NCBI GenBank assembly: GCA_964420395.1
Contig: CAYQTJ010000003.1
Span: forward strand, 1 to 64,000
Direction of reading: 5' to 3'
Origin: CAVSZB01 sp964420395
GTDB lineage: Bacteria > Krumholzibacteriota > Krumholzibacteriia > LZORAL124-64-63
DNA length: 64,000 nucleotides
This document shows positions 42,995-51,836 of this stretch, piece by piece. A program made the position numbers and the translations under genes. Each line of letters starts with the position of its first letter. The first letter of the stretch is position 1. Under the pieces are notes generated by a model, which worked only from the letters and a program-made list of their open reading frames with translations, was not told the origin of the DNA and did not search any database.

Positions 42995-45091
42995 TCACTT
43001 GACCAACATCAGCTTCCGCTCGCTCCGCCCGGCGGCCGTGACGAGGCGCGCGACGTAGACGCCCGAGGCCACCGGACGCCCGCCGGCGTCGTGCCCGTCC
43101 CAGGCCGCGACATGCTCGCCCGCCGTCAGCCGCGCCGAGACCAGGGTGGCGACCAGGCGCCCGCGGGCGTCGTGGATCGCCAGCTCGACCGGCCCGTCCT
43201 CGGCGAGCGCGAAGCGCAGGTCCGTGCGGGGATTGAACGGGTTGGGGCGACCGGGCAGCAGGCGGCTACCCACGACCGCCGGCGGCCCCCCGACGCCGAC
43301 CGGCGCCCAGGCGCGCGCCTCGATCCGCGCCTGCACCGCGGCCAGGATCTCCGGCCAGGCGGCCTCGTCGATCGGGAATCCGTATTCGGTCGCGAAGAAG
43401 TCGCGCTGGTCCTCGCCCGACGAGGCGGTCATGGCCGCCACCAGCCAGGTGGCCTGCTTCTCGAGCGAATCCATGGCGATCGGGATCGGATCGGTGGCCG
43501 GCAGGAAGGTGCTGAACAGGTCGTACCAGCACTTCAGACCGTACCGGTCCACCATCTCGAGCAGGATGCCGTCCACGATGTCAGGATCGATGGTGGCGTA
43601 GTCGCGACCGGCGCCGCGGTAGGCGTCGAGAGCGGCGTAGAAGCCGTCCACGTAGCCGACGTAGTGGGCGTCGATGTCGTCGAGCGCCTGCGGGCCCAGT
43701 CCGGTCGGCGCGCTGACGATCAGCCGCCACGACCACATCGCCGCGAGCGAGGCGAGCCCCTCGCTGTAGGCCGAGTTGTGGGATGGCGACGGTGTCCACA
43801 GGTACATGTTGAACGAGTTGCAGGAGGCCGTGAAGTTGTGCCCCAGCTCGTGCCAGAGCACGAACCACTGCGGCCGTCGGTCCGCCGGGTCGTTGATGAT
43901 GTAGCAGCTGTTGTGGACCGGCTGGCCCCAGGTCCAGCCCAGGCGCAGCGGGTTGCCGCTCGCCCCGCACACCGACGTCACGGGGTCGCTGGCCACGTCG
44001 AGCACCAGGTATTGCCGGCCGGCGTCGGCGTGCGCCGCGCCCACGCCGCCTCTCTGCGCCATGTAGGCAAGATCGGTGGCCTCCACCACCTGGAAGTCCC
44101 CGGTGATCGCGCCGAGGTCGACGCCCTCGATCAGGTCGGGCAGGCAGAAGGTCAGGTTCGACGTGGCGCGGTCGCGCAGGGTGACGCCCACGTCCACCGC
44201 GTTCACCCGGATGACCGCCGAATTGGCGGCCATGACGCCGTCGGCCCACACCTCGATGTAGGGGGTCTGCCAGTGCTCGACGGGGGGCGCGACGGCCGTG
44301 ACGAGGCCGTCCGCGTCCACGGTCGCCACGGCGTCGTTCGTGCTGTGGTAGGTGAAAGCATGCCCGGCGTTCGGGAGCACGTTGCCGGCGGCGTCGCGCA
44401 GCTCGACCTGCAGCTGCCCGGTGGCCGGGCCCGACGGGCAGAGGATCAGGATTGGCGTGGTGACCGCGATCGCGGCCGGGGGCGTGTAGGGCAGCGGCGC
44501 GGCGGCGGCGACGGCGGTGTCGTCGTTGCCGTTCGCGTGGACTCCCCCGACAATGCGGAACGTCCCGCAATTCCAGTTGAAGGCGGCCGGGTTGTCGATC
44601 TGGTGCAGCCAGACACGGATGCGGATGGTGCTGCCGTCGATCGTGACGACGCCGTCGCCGCCGCCCGGCGCCGCCCCGGTCACGTCCACCCACCCCCCGC
44701 CATAGGTCTGCCCGATGACCGCGCGCACGTTGAACTCGCTGCCGACGTCCCCATGCGGTTGCCCGGTCGCGGGATCCTGGTCGGTGTCCACGAACCAGAG
44801 GTAGGTCTGGACATCGTCGGGGTCCGGCAGAGCCGTCGGCAGCGGGCCGCGCAACTGCATCGTTAAGGTGAGCTGTCCGCCCTCCTGCTCGATCGCCGCG
44901 GCCAGGATGTCGAGCGAGGCCTCCACCGCCGGGTGCTCGGGGTCGGTCAGATTCCCGATTGGAGTTCCCCCCGACGCCGCGACAGGAACGAGAGCGAGCG
45001 CGGCCGGGAGCAGGGCGCGGCGCACGGCCTGACGCAGGGCATGGCTGCGAGTTCGGCACGGATGGCGGCGAAGGGGCCGGAGAACGCTCAC
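42995..45091 (-). CDS. Secreted HExxH metallopeptidase with FlgD/T9SS-like C-terminal domain
   Basis: GTG at 45091 with GAGGAGG 7 bases upstream; 698 residues. A long basic start precedes a signal peptide (ALLPAALALVPVAASGG). An N-terminal beta-rich domain (about 50-190) and an Ig-like part precede a catalytic region with WHELGHNF near 412-419. Glu in AYSEGLASLAAMW about 30 residues later is the likely third zinc ligand. This spacing is M60/gluzincin-like, and the family assignment is tentative. The final 90 residues (PNPFNPRTDLRFALA ... RKLMLVK) are the FlgD-like sorting-type domain. Mucin or glycoprotein degradation is known for M60 but not shown here. Confidence 0.72.
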   Translation of the reverse strand: MSVLRPLRRHPCRTRSHALRQAVRRALLPAALALVPVAASGGTPIGNLTDPEHPAVEASLDILAAAIEQEGGQLTLTMQLRGPLPTALPDPDDVQTYLWFVDTDQDPATGQPHGDVGSEFNVRAVIGQTYGGGWVDVTGAAPGGGDGVVTIDGSTIRIRVWLHQIDNPAAFNWNCGTFRIVGGVHANGNDDTAVAAAAPLPYTPPAAIAVTTPILILCPSGPATGQLQVELRDAAGNVLPNAGHAFTYHSTNDAVATVDADGLVTAVAPPVEHWQTPYIEVWADGVMAANSAVIRVNAVDVGVTLRDRATSNLTFCLPDLIEGVDLGAITGDFQVVEATDLAYMAQRGGVGAAHADAGRQYLVLDVASDPVTSVCGASGNPLRLGWTWGQPVHNSCYIINDPADRRPQWFVLWHELGHNFTASCNSFNMYLWTPSPSHNSAYSEGLASLAAMWSWRLIVSAPTGLGPQALDDIDAHYVGYVDGFYAALDAYRGAGRDYATIDPDIVDGILLEMVDRYGLKCWYDLFSTFLPATDPIPIAMDSLEKQATWLVAAMTASSGEDQRDFFATEYGFPIDEAAWPEILAAVQARIEARAWAPVGVGGPPAVVGSRLLPGRPNPFNPRTDLRFALAEDGPVELAIHDARGRLVATLVSARLTAGEHVAAWDGHDAGGRPVASGVYVARLVTAAGRSERKLMLVK

Positions 45092-45394
45092 GGCGCGCCT
45101 CCTCGGATCACGGTTGCAATCTCCGGGTGCTGGGGGCGGCGGGGAGCCTCCACGAACCTCTGCAACACACGATTATGCGGCCGCGGGCTCGCTGGTGTCA
45201 ATCGGGCGAGACCGGCGGCCAGCCCCAGACCCTGAAGAATGACCTGCCCGCTCCATTCGCGGGCAGGGGATCGGGCGGGCCGGTCGCGACGCCGGCGCCA
45301 AACTGAAAACAGACCTCCATTAGCCGCTTCTCTGCTATCATCGCCGGGGGGTTCTCGCTGTCGCCTGGCGACTCATGCCGAGGGGAGAGTTTCC
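45092..45394. other. Divergent intergenic region with a hairpin
   Basis: This region separates the metallopeptidase gene and the lipoprotein gene. A 9-base perfect inverted repeat, CCTGCCCGC (45243-45251) and GCGGGCAGG (45259-45267), lies near the middle. TATCAT near 45335 could be a -10 for the lipoprotein gene, but I see no matching -35. No coding sequence is evident. Confidence 0.4.
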
Positions 45395-46270
45395 ATGAAT
45401 CGAACGTGCCCGTTGCGCCGCGGTTTGCCGACCCTGACCGCCCTGCTGCTGGTCCTGCTGGTCCCCGGGTGCGGGGGCGACGATCCCACCACCCCCGTGC
45501 CCGATCCCGAGATCTCCCTGTCGCTGGAATGCGTCGGCGGGCTCATCGAGCTCACGGTCCGGAACTCCGGCGGTCCGACGGCGGAGCCCGACCTCCTCGT
45601 CGCCGCGTACGCCGACGGGCAGAGCGACACGCTGCGCCTGGACCTCGGCGCCGACGAGCTGCTGACCTGTCTGCTGAGCAATGTCCACGGCGGCGTGACG
45701 GTCACCGATGAGACGCGGGACATCACGGCGAGCGCGGACGACGGCCTCGCGGACTACTTCGCCGGTCTGATGGCATCCGTCGATCTGGGCGGGCTCATCC
45801 CGTCCCCCATCACCCGGTGGACCGTCGTCACGTGCGAGTACCCGATCTACCTCAGGAATTTCGCTTACGATCACTCGACATTCGCCTTGCTCCGCACGGA
45901 CGACGGCCTGACCCTGCGGACCGTGTACAGCGGCATCACCGGGGACCTCTCGGCAGCCAGCCCTGAATGGCTGTGCCCGGACCTCACCGGGAGCATCGCC
46001 ATCGCTTCCATCACGGTCGAAACCCGGATCGACATCGGCGACGGGGACGATCCCCAGGTCACGCTCGGCGGCACCGAAGCGACGGTCAACGGCCTGCAGA
46101 TCAACGTCGACGGGACCTTCGGCTTCATCGTGGGATGGATCACCAACTGGTTCCAGGACACTTTCGTCACCGCGATGGCGGACGCCATCGAGTCGGTGAT
46201 CAGCTACCAGGTCGGAGCCGACCTCAGCGAGCTGGTGATCGTGCAGTCCAGCTGCGCCGGCGGCGACTGA
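45395..46270 (+). CDS. Lipoprotein of unknown function
   Basis: ATG at 45395 with GGGGAGAG upstream; 291 residues. Signal peptide with lipobox LVPGC (Cys near 27), then a Gly/Asp/Pro linker (GGDDPTTPVPDPE) and a globular region rich in beta segments (LSLECVGGLIELTVRNSGG). The C-terminal part, WITNWFQDTFVTAMADAIES, looks amphipathic helical. I recognise no family. It precedes the efflux operon by 185 bases; co-regulation is possible but not evident. Confidence 0.7.
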   Translation: MNRTCPLRRGLPTLTALLLVLLVPGCGGDDPTTPVPDPEISLSLECVGGLIELTVRNSGGPTAEPDLLVAAYADGQSDTLRLDLGADELLTCLLSNVHGGVTVTDETRDITASADDGLADYFAGLMASVDLGGLIPSPITRWTVVTCEYPIYLRNFAYDHSTFALLRTDDGLTLRTVYSGITGDLSAASPEWLCPDLTGSIAIASITVETRIDIGDGDDPQVTLGGTEATVNGLQINVDGTFGFIVGWITNWFQDTFVTAMADAIESVISYQVGADLSELVIVQSSCAGGD

Positions 46271-46455
46271 AGGGCACGTCCTGACGGACCCGCGCCTGGC
46301 GCCGGCCGGCTGGAGGATTCCGGCAAGGCACCGGATGGGGATATTGGTGCCGACGGCAACCTGCCGCCCGCGATTCGCGTATTTCACCGGATTCGCTCCT
46401 GATATCACGGCGGCCCGGGCCCAGCGGCCGGCCGCACATTGGAGGCGCTCGCCAG

Positions 46456-47700
46456 ATGAAGAAGAAAACGCTGTGGATCGGCGCCGCGATCGTCGTGGTC
46501 GCCGGCGGAGTACTGGGGGCGCTGTCGCTCCGGGGGCACGACGAGAAGACGCTCGAGGTGCAGACCGCGAAGGCCGGTCGGCAGAAGATCGTGCAGAAGG
46601 TCCACGGCACCGGGAAGATCCAGCCCAAGACCCAGGTCAAGATCAGCGCCGACGTGAGCGCCAAGATCACGAAGCTGCCCGTGGTGGAGGGGCAGTGGGT
46701 GGAGAAGGGCGCGTTCCTGCTGGAACTGGACCGGGAGCGCTACCTGGCCGTGGTTGAGAGCGCCGAGGCGAACGTGCGTTCCGCCGAGGCCAACGCCACG
46801 CTGGTCCACGAGAACCTGGTCCGCACCGAGCGGGAATTCGCCCGGTCCCGGGAGCTGGTGGGCCAGAACCTGGATTCGCAGGCGGTGTTCGAGGACAAGC
46901 AGGCGGCGTACCAGGTGGAGCGCGCCCGCTACGACGCGGCGAAGAACCAGGCGCAGCAGGCCAGGGCGGCGCTCAAGCAGGCGCGCGACGACCTGTCCAA
47001 GACCACGATCTACGCCCCCATGTCGGGGACCATCAGCGACCTGAACAAGGAAGTGGGGGAAATCGCCATCGGCTCCCAGTTCCAGCCGGACGTCATCCTG
47101 GTGATCGCGGACCTCTCGGCGATGGAGGCGCAGGTCAACGTCGACGAGAACGACATCGTCTCGATCGCGGTGGGCCAGGAGGTGGAGGTCGAGGTCGACG
47201 CGCTGCCCGACCAGGTGCTGAAAGGCGTGGTGAGCGAGATCGCCAACAGCGCCAACGTCGCCGGAGCCGGCTCGGCGGACCAGAAGACCGACTTCGAGAC
47301 CAAGGTCAGCATCCAGGACCCGCCGGCGGCGCTCCGCCCCGGCATGACGGCCACGGCCGAGATCTTCACGAAGTCCAACGAGAGTGCCCTGAGCGTTCCC
47401 ATCCAGAGCGTCGCGGTGAGGACGGTCGACCAGCTGGCGGTGAAGGGCGAGGACAGGAAGGAAGCGGAGGCGCGCTTCAAGGCCGACAAGGACGGCTTCG
47501 TCGAGATCGTCTTCTGCATCGACGGCGGGAAGGCGGTCGCCCGGCAGGTCAGGACCGGGATCCAGAGCGACGAGCTGATCGAGATTCTCGAGGGCATCGA
47601 GGAGGGTGACGAGGTCGTTACGGGCAGCTACCGCGCGATCTCCAAGGATCTCACCAACGGCGCGGTCGTCACGGTGAACAACCAGGCCAAACCGGAATAG
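46456..47700 (+). CDS. MacA-like periplasmic adaptor (membrane fusion protein)
   Basis: ATG at 46456 with GGAGG 10 bases upstream; 414 residues. N-terminal anchor (5-25), then the barrel-sandwich hybrid domain (VHGTGKIQPKTQVKISADVSA), a long coiled-coil hairpin (about 95-175), TTIYAPMSGTISDLNKEVGE as the second half of the lipoyl-like domain, and a beta-barrel. It links an inner-membrane MacB-type transporter to an outer-membrane channel. It is first in the operon adaptor - ATPase - permease - permease. No TolC-type channel is encoded nearby. Confidence 0.88.
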   Translation: MKKKTLWIGAAIVVVAGGVLGALSLRGHDEKTLEVQTAKAGRQKIVQKVHGTGKIQPKTQVKISADVSAKITKLPVVEGQWVEKGAFLLELDRERYLAVVESAEANVRSAEANATLVHENLVRTEREFARSRELVGQNLDSQAVFEDKQAAYQVERARYDAAKNQAQQARAALKQARDDLSKTTIYAPMSGTISDLNKEVGEIAIGSQFQPDVILVIADLSAMEAQVNVDENDIVSIAVGQEVEVEVDALPDQVLKGVVSEIANSANVAGAGSADQKTDFETKVSIQDPPAALRPGMTATAEIFTKSNESALSVPIQSVAVRTVDQLAVKGEDRKEAEARFKADKDGFVEIVFCIDGGKAVARQVRTGIQSDELIEILEGIEEGDEVVTGSYRAISKDLTNGAVVTVNNQAKPE

Positions 47701-47713
47701 GCGGACGAGGCGC

Positions 47714-48433
47714 GTGAATCGAAGCAGCGACAGCGGCCGGCCGGCGAACGGCGACACCCTCTCGCTCGAGGCCGTCGTGAAGACGTATGTCGTGGGCGGG
47801 GACGAGGTCCACGCGCTCCGCGGCGTGTCCCTGGTCATCCGTCGGAACGAATACGTGGCCGTCATGGGGCCGTCGGGATCCGGCAAGTCGACCCTCATGA
47901 ACCTGATCGGCTGCCTGGACGTGCCCACCTCGGGGACGTATTCGCTGGAAGGCCAGATGGTCGCCAACATGTCCGAGTACCAGCTCGCGGACATCCGCAA
48001 CCGGCGGATCGGATTCGTGTTCCAGACCTTCAACCTGATCCCGCGGGCCAACATCTTCCACAACGTGGAGCTGCCCCTGATCTACGCCGGCATGAAGAAG
48101 TCGGAGCGCCGCGGCCACGTGGAAAGGGCCATCGAGCGGGTCGGGCTCGCGGACCGCATCCGGCACAAGCCCAACGAGCTGTCCGGGGGGCAGCGGCAGC
48201 GGGTGGCGATCGCGCGGGCGCTGGTCTGCAACCCGTCGATCGTCCTGGCCGACGAGCCCACGGGGAACCTCGACAGCAAGACCGGGGACGAGATCATGGC
48301 CATCCTCGACGAGCTGCACCGGGCCGGCCAGACCATCATCCTGGTGACCCACGAAGACTACATCGCCGAGCACGCGCTCCGTGTCGTCCGGCTGAAGGAC
48401 GGCATGATCGAGAGCGACACGGCAACCGGGTGA
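47714..48433 (+). CDS. MacB/LolD-type ABC ATPase
   Basis: GTG at 47714 with GAGG 5 bases upstream; 239 residues. Walker A GPSGSGKST (52-60), Q-loop FVFQTFNLIP, signature LSGGQRQRVAIARAL and Walker B IVLADEPTGNLDS are intact. In MacB the ATPase and permease are fused; here they are separate. The stop overlaps the GTG of the first permease (GTGA). Confidence 0.92.
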   Translation: MNRSSDSGRPANGDTLSLEAVVKTYVVGGDEVHALRGVSLVIRRNEYVAVMGPSGSGKSTLMNLIGCLDVPTSGTYSLEGQMVANMSEYQLADIRNRRIGFVFQTFNLIPRANIFHNVELPLIYAGMKKSERRGHVERAIERVGLADRIRHKPNELSGGQRQRVAIARALVCNPSIVLADEPTGNLDSKTGDEIMAILDELHRAGQTIILVTHEDYIAEHALRVVRLKDGMIESDTATG

Positions 48434-49674
48434 GTATGCGCATAGCCCTCGACCTGACGGAATCGCTGCACATCGCGCTGGCCGCGCTCCGCGCCAACAA
48501 GGCCCGCGGGACGCTGACCACGGTCGGCATCATCATCGGCATCGCGGCCGTCATCCTCACCATGACCGCGGCGCACGGGCTGCAGACCGCCTTCCGCCAG
48601 AGCTTCTCCTCGGTCGGCACGGACGTGATCTACGTGTCCCGCTTCCCCTGGGTGATGATGAACGACTTCTTCCTGTACCGCAATCGCCCGCGCCTCGAGC
48701 TCCGCCACGCGGCCGCGCTCGACCAGCGGCTGCGCGGCAGGGCGATCGTCAACCCGACCCTCGACGGACGCCAGGATGTCAAGTATCGCGCCGAAACGAT
48801 GGAGGGCGTCACCATCATCGGCACCACCGAGAAGCAGACCCAGGTCGCCAGCGCGCAGCCCGAGCTCGGCAGGTTCCTCACGGGCTTCGACGTGACGTAC
48901 AAGCGGAACGTCTGCGTCATCGGCACCGACGTCCGGGAGGGCCTGTTCAGGACGGCCAATCCCCTCAACCAGGAGATGAAGGTCGGCCGCACGACGTTCC
49001 GCGTCGTCGGCGTCATGGAGAAGCAGGGCGGGAACTTCCTGGGAGGACCGAACTTCGATCGGCAGGTCTACCTCCCGATCAGCGCGTACGTGAAGGCGTT
49101 CGGCGGCGATCGCGGCCGCCAGGACGTGAACCTGGCGGTCAAGGCCCCGTCGCAGGAGGCCCTGGCCGATCTCGAATTCGAGGTCATCGGCGAGATGCGC
49201 AAGATCCGCGATCTGCGGCCGGCCGAGCCGGACAATTTCTCCATCAACAAGCTGGACACCCTCGTGGGCACGTTCAACAACATGATGGGGGTCGTGCTGC
49301 TGGTGGGCCTGCTGGTGACCAGCATCTCGCTCTTCGTCGGCGGCGTGGGCGTCATGAACGTGATGTTCGTGTCCGTGACGGAGCGCACGCGCGAGATCGG
49401 GATCCGCAAGGCCATCGGCGCCAAGCCGCACAGCATCCTGTTCCAGTTCCTGTTCGAGGCGGTCGCCATCTGCCTCGCGGGCGGGCTGATCGGCATCGCG
49501 ATCGCGTCCGCCCTGACGGCCGTGATCAACGCCGTCCTCATGCCGGCCAGCGTCTCCGCGTCCATCCTGGTCACGGCCCTGGGCGTGTCGGTCGCGGTCG
49601 GGGTCGTGGCCGGCTTCGTCCCCGCCTACAAGGGCGCGCGGCTCAACCCGATCGAGGCCCTTCGCTACGAGTAG
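48430..49674 (+). CDS. MacB-type ABC permease (FtsX/MacB_PCD family), first copy
   Basis: GTG at 48430 overlaps the ATPase stop; an ATG lies 6 bases later. 414 residues. One N-terminal span, a MacB periplasmic core domain (about 45-270, with GVTIIGTTEKQTQVASAQPELG), and three C-terminal spans with the FtsX motif VTERTREIGIRKAIGAKPHSIL. It ends with NPIEALRYE, like its neighbour. With the next gene it probably makes a heterodimeric permease. Confidence 0.9.
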   Translation: MSMRIALDLTESLHIALAALRANKARGTLTTVGIIIGIAAVILTMTAAHGLQTAFRQSFSSVGTDVIYVSRFPWVMMNDFFLYRNRPRLELRHAAALDQRLRGRAIVNPTLDGRQDVKYRAETMEGVTIIGTTEKQTQVASAQPELGRFLTGFDVTYKRNVCVIGTDVREGLFRTANPLNQEMKVGRTTFRVVGVMEKQGGNFLGGPNFDRQVYLPISAYVKAFGGDRGRQDVNLAVKAPSQEALADLEFEVIGEMRKIRDLRPAEPDNFSINKLDTLVGTFNNMMGVVLLVGLLVTSISLFVGGVGVMNVMFVSVTERTREIGIRKAIGAKPHSILFQFLFEAVAICLAGGLIGIAIASALTAVINAVLMPASVSASILVTALGVSVAVGVVAGFVPAYKGARLNPIEALRYE

Positions 49675-49684
49675 AGGCTGTCGC

Positions 49685-50929
49685 ATGCGTGTTTCGGACC
49701 TTGTCGCCATGTCGACGCGATCGATCCTCAGCAACGCGCTGAGGTCGACCCTGACGCTGGTGGGCATCGTGGCGGGGGTCGCCTCCATCATCGCGGTGAT
49801 GACGGCGATCACCGTGGTCCAGGCCACGATGGAGAAGGAGATGAGCGTTCTCGGCACGCAGGTCTTCCAGGTGCAGAAGTGGCCGGCGGGCTTCAACTCG
49901 GACGCGCAGCGTCGCCGCGCCATGCGCCGCCCCCCGCTCACGATGGAGAACGCCGACGCGATCCGCGAGCAGGTCGACACGGTCGATCTGGTGGGATCGG
50001 AGATCTGGGACTTCGGGTACGTCGTGGAGTACAAGGGAGTCTCCACCAACCCGAACGTGTCCATCTGCGGCGGCACGCCGGAGTACCCGAACAACAACAC
50101 CCACTACGTCGGCCTCGGGCGCAACATCTCGCAGATGGACGTCAAGGCGGGCCGGCACGTGGCGGTCATCGGCTACGCCATCGCCCAGAAGCTGTTCCCC
50201 TTCGCCGATCCGATCGGGAGGGAAGTCCGCCTCGACGGCCGCAAGTACGAGGTGGTCGGCGTCTTCGACGAGAAGAAGTCCGCGTTCGGGTCGTCCCACG
50301 ACAACTACGTCCTGATCCCCGCCACGACCTTCCTGTCCATCTACGGCATGGTCAACCGGGACGGCTTCCCCCGCTCCGTCAACATCACCGTCCGGGCGAA
50401 GTCCCCCGAGCTGACCGACGACGCGATCGAGCAGACGCGCCAGGTCCTGCGCCGCGTCCGCGACGTCAAGCCGAACGAAGAGGACAACTTCGACTTTTTC
50501 AACAGTCAGAGCCTGATCACGCAGTTCAACCAGCTGACGGCGAAGGTCAAGATCGCGGCCTTCGTCATCGGCATCATCGCGCTGGTCGTGGCGGGCATCG
50601 GCATCATGAACATCATGCTGGTGTCGGTGACCGAGCGGACGAAGGAGATCGGCATCCGCAAGTCGCTCGGGGCCAACCCCGCGAACATCCTGTTCCAGTT
50701 CCTGCTGGAGGCCGTCATCCTGTGCAACCTCGGCGGGCTCGTGGGGATCCTGGTGGGCTTCGGGCTCGGCAACGTCGTCACGTTCTTCACCACCTTCGAG
50801 GCCAAGGTGCCCCTGCAGTGGGCCGTGATCGGACTCGTCTTCTGCTCCACCGTCGGCATCGCCTTCGGCCTGCTGCCGGCGATCCGCGCCTCGCGCCTCC
50901 ACCCCATCGACGCGCTGCGTTACGAGTAG
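49685..50929 (+). CDS. MacB-type ABC permease, second copy
   Basis: ATG at 49685, 10 bases after the first permease; 414 residues with the same layout. VTERTKEIGIRKSLGANPANIL is the FtsX signature and HPIDALRYE the end. The periplasmic part differs (YPNNNTHYVGLGRNISQMD), so the two copies have diverged and may handle different parts of one substrate. Last gene of the operon. Confidence 0.9.
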   Translation: MRVSDLVAMSTRSILSNALRSTLTLVGIVAGVASIIAVMTAITVVQATMEKEMSVLGTQVFQVQKWPAGFNSDAQRRRAMRRPPLTMENADAIREQVDTVDLVGSEIWDFGYVVEYKGVSTNPNVSICGGTPEYPNNNTHYVGLGRNISQMDVKAGRHVAVIGYAIAQKLFPFADPIGREVRLDGRKYEVVGVFDEKKSAFGSSHDNYVLIPATTFLSIYGMVNRDGFPRSVNITVRAKSPELTDDAIEQTRQVLRRVRDVKPNEEDNFDFFNSQSLITQFNQLTAKVKIAAFVIGIIALVVAGIGIMNIMLVSVTERTKEIGIRKSLGANPANILFQFLLEAVILCNLGGLVGILVGFGLGNVVTFFTTFEAKVPLQWAVIGLVFCSTVGIAFGLLPAIRASRLHPIDALRYE

Positions 50930-51110
50930 GGCGCTGCCCCGGCCACCGCCCCCGGGAAGGGAAGGGTGCCCCACTCTCGACAGCCAGGAGTGCTGCCGCG
51001 AGCTGTCCAAGCCGAGGAGCGCCCCGTGGGACCCGCCCTGAATCGATGCGTCGTTACGGCCTCGCGAAACGCGCCCGCCGGTGCGGACCTCTCCCCGCCG
51101 CTTCGTGACC

Positions 51111-51464
51111 TCATCGCAGGAGGGTAATCAGGAACGTGTGCGCGGAGATCCACAGGACCGCCGCGATTCCGGCCAGGCCGAGCGCGTAGCGGCGCCAGTC
51201 GCGCAGGGTGGCAGGCGTGCAGCTCGTCGTCAGCCCGCCCAGCCGGGTGATGTCGTAGTATCGGAGCCCGATGATCCCGGCGACGACGGCCCAGTAGAGG
51301 GCGTCGAAAACCGAGAATCCCTCCGACCGGACGATCTTCAGCGCCAGAACGAACAGCACGCCGTTGCCGAACACCAGCCAGGTCAGGCGGACCAGTGCTC
51401 CCAGACAGCCCGTGGGCTCGCGAGGTGTGTCTTGGGGGGACGGTGGGGATTCCGTGCGTTTCAT
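51111..51464 (-). CDS. Small two-span membrane protein, unknown
   Basis: ATG at 51464 with GGAGG 5 bases upstream; the frame upstream lacks signals. 117 residues. A Pro/Ser-rich polar N-terminus is followed by spans near 28-47 and 50-68, a polar segment (GGLTTSCTPATLRDWRR) and a third hydrophobic stretch at the end. No family recognised. It is convergent with the efflux operon. Confidence 0.6.
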   Translation of the reverse strand: MKRTESPPSPQDTPREPTGCLGALVRLTWLVFGNGVLFVLALKIVRSEGFSVFDALYWAVVAGIIGLRYYDITRLGGLTTSCTPATLRDWRRYALGLAGIAAVLWISAHTFLITLLR

Positions 51465-51836
51465 GCTCGCCTCCAGAGACGCCCGAATACCGGGCGGCGA
51501 CGGTGATTCCCGTCGCATGCTCTGGATGGCGGCCCGACCACCCGCATTCCTGCAGCGACCCGGGGCAGGTCGCCACACCCTTCGCCAATCGCCTCACGCC
51601 CTGCATGCGGCACGATCGACGGCGGCCCCGAGAGAGTACGACCGTCGCCGTGATCGCGCAAGCGGTCCCGGGCCAAATCGCGCGCCACCAGCGGAAGTCA
51701 AACCACTCGCTTCCGGTCGTCTTTCGTCCCTGTTGCGGAGCAACCAAACGCGGGAGCGACCGTACGAAGCCCCCGGTCCCCAGAGCCGTGGTGCGCGCGA
51801 CGTTCGCCCGCGCCGGCAAGCATCCCGGAGGTCTCC
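51465..51836. other. Intergenic region without recognised gene
   Basis: 372 bases between divergent genes. I see no tRNA, strong hairpin, or consensus promoter. CGGAGGTCTCC just before 51837 is the ribosome site of the DUF5916 gene. Open frames here are GC-driven. Confidence 0.5.
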
